DNA of 44,479 nt from Actinomycetota bacterium (GTDB taxonomy: Bacteria; Actinomycetota; Acidimicrobiia; Acidimicrobiales; Ilumatobacteraceae): assembly GCA_030645675.1 (NCBI GenBank), contig JAUSLQ010000116.1, forward strand, positions 1 through 44,479, given 5' to 3'. The notes below the pieces were generated by a model. That model made no database searches. It was not told the DNA's origin and worked only from the letters and a program-made list of their open reading frames with translations. Of the stretch, positions 41,847-44,479 are shown piece after piece; within the stretch, counting starts at the first letter, position 1, and every line of letters starts with the position of its first letter. The position numbers were made by a program, and so were the translations under genes.

Positions 41847-41911
41847 GGCGGTAACGCTGGTTGTCATACCCCGCAACCGCAGTTGTCGCCCTGCTGGAAG
41901 GAGGACCCCGG
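41847..41911 (+). ncRNA. Two-hairpin structured element, copy B (candidate RNA or REP-like)
   Basis: Outer stem GGCGGTAAC (41847-41855) pairs with GTTGTCGCC (41882-41890) using two G-U-type wobbles; inner stem GGTTG (41859-41863) pairs with CAACC (41874-41878) around the loop TCATACCCCG. CTGG (41894-41897) and CCGG (41908-41911) close a 10-base loop AAGGAGGACC. Internal-loop sizes, loop sizes and the six-base linker equal copy A. The wobbles fit only a plus-strand RNA. It lies between the divergent E1-alpha and small-ORF promoters. Confidence 0.45.
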
Positions 41912-41941
41912 GTGCCCCCGCCGCCAGCCGCCCGAGCAGGG

Positions 41942-42003
41942 TTGACAAAGTGACATCACTGTGACATCATAATGATGTCACCGAAAGGAGCCGATGATGT
42001 CAC
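41942..42003. promoter_or_regulatory. Promoter and clustered operator half-sites of the RHH/DUF4097 operon
   Basis: Four copies of the nine-base half-site GTGACATCA occur: direct at 41950-41958 and 41961-41969, inverted (TGATGTCAC) at 41973-41981 and 41995-42003. The second and third face each other across TAA, a perfect inverted repeat. TTGACA (41942-41947) is a -35 with CATCAT 17 bases further. Such paired repeats are typical of ribbon-helix-helix or PadR-type binding sites. Confidence 0.7.
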
Positions 42004-42122
42004 CGTTCCAGACCAACCTCGATCTGATGCACGTCATGCAGGCCGATCGTGCCCGGCGCTTGCGTCAGGTCAGCCGCCTGCGCCGCGACCGGTCCGTCCC
42101 GTACGACGAGCGCCGGAGCTGA
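41994..42122 (+). CDS. Small basic protein, 42 aa
   Basis: A 42-codon ORF begins with two ATGs (41994 and 41997) after AAAGGAG, three or six bases upstream, and ends with TGA two bases before the next gene. Its product is basic and Arg-rich (MQADRARRLRQVSRLRRDRSVPYDERRS), with an amphipathic middle helix. It has no recognised domain. Strong ribosome site and tight spacing to the RHH gene support translation. Its role could be a small regulator in the same operon. Confidence 0.65.
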   Translation: MMSPFQTNLDLMHVMQADRARRLRQVSRLRRDRSVPYDERRS

Positions 42123-42124
42123 CG

Positions 42125-42577
42125 ATGCAGTTGCAGCCCGTCATCAATGCGGTCCAGGCGGCGCTGGCCGCCCAGGGCCCGCTCGCCGGCGGCGACCTGG
42201 CCGTCGAGGAAGCGCTCGACCACCTGGCTCGGGCGCTCGCCCCTGCCATCCGTCAGGCCGCGATGGACCTTGCCGAGCAGGCCGCCTGCGAGGTACGCGC
42301 CCAGCTGCCCGACCGCCTGGTCGACCTGGTGCTGGCCGACGGCGACCCGTCGCTGCGCATCACCGAGGCGCCACCGGCGGCCGAGCCCGCCTCGACCGAA
42401 GACCTCGACGCGCGCATCACCCTGCGCGTGCCGCCGTCGCTGAAGTCGCTGATCGAGGACGCCGCCGAAACTGCCGGCGCCTCGGTCAACGGCTGGGTGC
42501 TCGATGCGCTGTCCAAGCGCGCACGCAAGTCCGCCGGCACCCACGGCTTCACCACCACTCACAGCTTCGACCTGTAG
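42125..42577 (+). CDS. HicB-like / ribbon-helix-helix DNA-binding protein
   Basis: The 150-residue protein has an acidic-helical N-terminal region (VQAALAAQGPLAGGDLAVEEALDHLARALAPAIRQAAMDLAEQAACEVRAQLPDRLVDLVL) and a C-terminal ribbon-helix-helix (DARITLRVPPSLKSLIEDAAETAGASVNGWVLDALSKRARK), as in HicB-type antitoxins. No HicA-like toxin is adjacent, so toxin-antitoxin function is doubtful. It likely binds the upstream repeats and autoregulates the operon with the DUF4097 gene. The ATG is two bases past the small ORF stop. Confidence 0.8.
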   Translation: MQLQPVINAVQAALAAQGPLAGGDLAVEEALDHLARALAPAIRQAAMDLAEQAACEVRAQLPDRLVDLVLADGDPSLRITEAPPAAEPASTEDLDARITLRVPPSLKSLIEDAAETAGASVNGWVLDALSKRARKSAGTHGFTTTHSFDL

Positions 42578-42585
42578 GAAGACAC

Positions 42586-43356
42586 ATGATCCGTCACGAG
42601 CACTGGTCCGTGGGCGAGCACCCCAGCCTCGATGTGGGCGTGCCCGTCGGCACCGTGGAGGTGCGCACGGGCGACGCAGGTGCGGTGCACCTGTCGCTGG
42701 AGTCCGCCGTCGCCGACGACTTCGAGCTGTCGGCCGTCGGCGATCACATCACCGTCCGCCACCCGTCGCGTTGGTCGTTGCGCGGTCGTAGCTGCCGGCT
42801 GGTGGTCACCGTTCCCAGCGGCACCGACGTCACCATCGACTCCGCCTCCGCCGAGGTGCGGCTGGCCGGCAGCCTGGGTAGCGTGCGCGTGCGCACCGCG
42901 TCGGGCGACATCGAGATCGATGCGTCCCGGCGGTGCGAGGTGACCACCGCCTCGGGCGACATCTCCTGCGGCACCGTCGACGGCGATGCCACCATCACGT
43001 CGATCTCCGGCGATTGCTCGGTGCGGGGTGTCGGCGGCCGGATGGAGGCCACGCTCACCTCCGGCGACCTGCGGGTGGATCACTGCGCGGGCGACCTGGC
43101 GGTGGTGTCCACCAGCGGCTCGGCCCGCATCGGCCACTGCGGTGGTGCGGAGGTCTCGCTGCGCTCGTTGTCGGGCGACGTGCGGGTGGGCCTGCCCAGC
43201 GGCATCCGTGTCGACGCCGACATCTCCACGCTCAGCGGCAAGGCGACCCTGCCCCCACCGGCCCCCACCGGCCAGCCGCTGGCCACCGACCGCCGGCCCG
43301 TGCGGCTGCGCCTGAAGACCGTCTCGGGCGACATCCGCGTCGAACGCTCGTCCTGA
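42586..43356 (+). CDS. DUF4097-family beta-strand repeat protein
   Basis: The 256-residue protein consists of repeated beta strands with SGDI/SGDL turns (TASGDIEID, TASGDISCG, SISGDCSV, TSGDLRVDH, LSGDVRVGL, VSGDIRVERSS), forming a beta-helix-like adhesin or membrane-stress protein fold (DUF4097/DUF4098). No signal peptide is visible. AGGAAGA lies 5 bases before the ATG. It is eight bases past the RHH gene and belongs to that operon. Function is unknown. Confidence 0.88.
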   Translation: MIRHEHWSVGEHPSLDVGVPVGTVEVRTGDAGAVHLSLESAVADDFELSAVGDHITVRHPSRWSLRGRSCRLVVTVPSGTDVTIDSASAEVRLAGSLGSVRVRTASGDIEIDASRRCEVTTASGDISCGTVDGDATITSISGDCSVRGVGGRMEATLTSGDLRVDHCAGDLAVVSTSGSARIGHCGGAEVSLRSLSGDVRVGLPSGIRVDADISTLSGKATLPPPAPTGQPLATDRRPVRLRLKTVSGDIRVERSS

Positions 43357-43394
43357 CCGCCTTCCGCGTCGCACCCACCTGTCAGGCTGACCGC

Positions 43395-44479
43395 GTGAAC
43401 ACCGAACCCACCCACACGGCTGCGACGCAGCACCTCGGGCAGGTGCTGCAGCGCCTCGCCGGTGAAGGCGCCGTTCCGCGCGACGATCAGGCGCAGGCGG
43501 TGCACGCCATCATCCAGCCGGCGGCGCGCGTGCTGGTGGTGCAGGCGACGGGGTGGGGCAAGTCGGCCGTCTACTGGGCTGCCACATCGGCCCTGCGTGC
43601 AGGCGGTGCCGGCCCCACGCTGGTCGTGTCGCCGCTGCTGGCGCTGATGCGCGATCAAGTGACGGCGGCGACGCGGGCCGGCCTGCGGGCTGCCACCGTG
43701 AACAGCACCAACCTCGATGAGTGGGACCCCATCTTCCAGGCGCTCGACGACGATCGGCTCGATGTGCTGCTGGTGTCGCCCGAGCGGCTGGGCAACCCGC
43801 GTTTCGCCGCGCGGCTCGACGAGCTGATGGCACGTGTGGGTCTGGTGGTGATCGACGAGGCGCACTGCATCAGCGACTGGGGGTTCGACTTCCGGCCCGA
43901 CTACCAGCGGCTGGCGCGAGCGCTGCTGTCCACCCCCACCGCCTCGGTGCTGGCCACCACCGCCACCGCCAACCAGCGGGTCACCGCCGATGTCGAGGCC
44001 CAGCTGGGCTCCGGCACGGTCACCTTCCGCGGCACGCTGGCCCGTACATCGCTCACCCTGTCGGTGGTGTCGGGCCTGTCGCCGCTCGAGCGCTACGCAT
44101 GGGTGGCCGACGCACTCGACAGCCTGCCCGGCTCGGGCATCGTCTACGTGCTGACAGTGGCCGAGGCCGAGCGCCTCGCCGGGTTCCTCAACACGTGCGG
44201 CCACCAGGTGGCCGCGTACACGGGTCAGATGGAAGCCGAGGCCCGGGTGCAGGTGGAAGAGCTGCTGCGCGCCAACCAGGTGAAGGCGGTGGTGGCCACC
44301 TCGGCGCTGGGCATGGGCTACGACAAGCCCGACCTGGGCTTCTGCCTGCACGTGGGCTCGCCCGCCACACCGGTCGCGTACTACCAGCAGATCGGTCGCG
44401 CCGGCCGTGCCGTGGCGCGGGCCGACGCCGTGCTGCTGTCCGCTCAAGCCGACGAGCGCATCTGGGAGTACTTCGCCAC
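43395..44479 (+). CDS. recQ: RecQ-family ATP-dependent DNA helicase (3' partial)
   Basis: The gene runs to the right edge without a stop; about 361 codons are visible. Helicase motifs are in order: PRDDQAQAV near residue 28, Walker A ATGWGKSAV (Lys56), motif II VIDEAHCISDWGFDFRPDY, motif III ATTATAN, motif V ATSALGMGYDKPDL and motif VI QIGRAGRA. RecQ helicases unwind 3'-5' DNA in recombination and replication repair. It starts with GTG, six bases after CAGGCT (43383-43388). The C-terminal RQC and HRDC regions, if present, are outside the window. Confidence 0.93.
   Translation, partial: MNTEPTHTAATQHLGQVLQRLAGEGAVPRDDQAQAVHAIIQPAARVLVVQATGWGKSAVYWAATSALRAGGAGPTLVVSPLLALMRDQVTAATRAGLRAATVNSTNLDEWDPIFQALDDDRLDVLLVSPERLGNPRFAARLDELMARVGLVVIDEAHCISDWGFDFRPDYQRLARALLSTPTASVLATTATANQRVTADVEAQLGSGTVTFRGTLARTSLTLSVVSGLSPLERYAWVADALDSLPGSGIVYVLTVAEAERLAGFLNTCGHQVAAYTGQMEAEARVQVEELLRANQVKAVVATSALGMGYDKPDLGFCLHVGSPATPVAYYQQIGRAGRAVARADAVLLSAQADERIWEYFA

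Noticed and set aside
42125-42577. HicAB toxin-antitoxin pair
   Set aside because: HicB-like protein is present, but no HicA-like toxin flanks it; the neighbours are a small basic ORF and a DUF4097 protein.

Overview
This 44.5 kb window is gene-dense, high-G+C bacterial DNA with short intergenic gaps and GTG/TTG starts beside ATG. The gene content suggests an actinobacterium: a fur-katG pair, a MalT-type LuxR regulator, DinB/maleylpyruvate-isomerase-like proteins, a heliorhodopsin, and many starts 6-7 bases after a TAnnnT box, as in leaderless actinobacterial promoters. A class such as Acidimicrobiia is plausible but cannot be proven from this sequence. I recognise no rRNA, tRNA, CRISPR array, prophage or insertion sequence.

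Layout. 1-3.2 kb: end of a ferredoxin-dependent 2-oxoacid oxidoreductase (alpha partial, beta-gamma fusion) and a 2-keto-4-pentenoate-hydratase-like gene. 3.2-8.9 kb: an ArsR/DHFR-like pair, a nitrilase, an AAA ATPase with an altered P-loop, a lipoprotein, a DUF1801 protein and two unknowns. 9-13.4 kb: an ABC exporter operon divergent from a MalT-like LuxR regulator. 13.4-15.7 kb: an unusual three-gene operon of a duplicated-repeat coiled-coil protein, a metzincin-like protease without signal peptide and a HEAT-like protein. 16-21.2 kb: a membrane-bound SpoIIE-type phosphatase, a BON-like protein, and the overlapping fur-katG pair with a palindromic operator. 21.3-24.9 kb: DinB protein and a probable nitrosative-stress cluster (radical SAM/SPASM, Rrf2, RIC/YtfE, group III truncated haemoglobin). 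25-33.5 kb: SDR, FAD oxidoreductase, MFS exporter divergent from an XRE-cupin regulator, small enzymes, an ArsR-AHSA1 pair, aldo/keto reductase and a TsaA-MOSC fusion. 33.6-37.7 kb: arsM, a heliorhodopsin and two membrane proteins. 37.8-41.7 kb: a CBM48 protein and a complete branched-chain-type 2-oxoacid dehydrogenase operon. 42-43.4 kb: a small ORF, a ribbon-helix-helix protein and a DUF4097 protein behind clustered operator half-sites. The window ends inside a RecQ-family helicase.

Functional themes. 2-Oxoacids are handled by two routes, ferredoxin-linked at the left and NAD-linked at the right. Stress defence recurs: peroxide (fur-katG), NO or Fe-S damage (RIC, haemoglobin, Rrf2) and arsenic (arsM). 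Most regulators sit beside their likely targets and carry visible palindromes.

The most interesting unexplained signals are a two-hairpin element present twice (36937-37003 and 41847-41911) with compatible base changes in its stems, the three-gene operon at 13.4-15.7 kb, and the heliorhodopsin with a possible ECF-sigma promoter.
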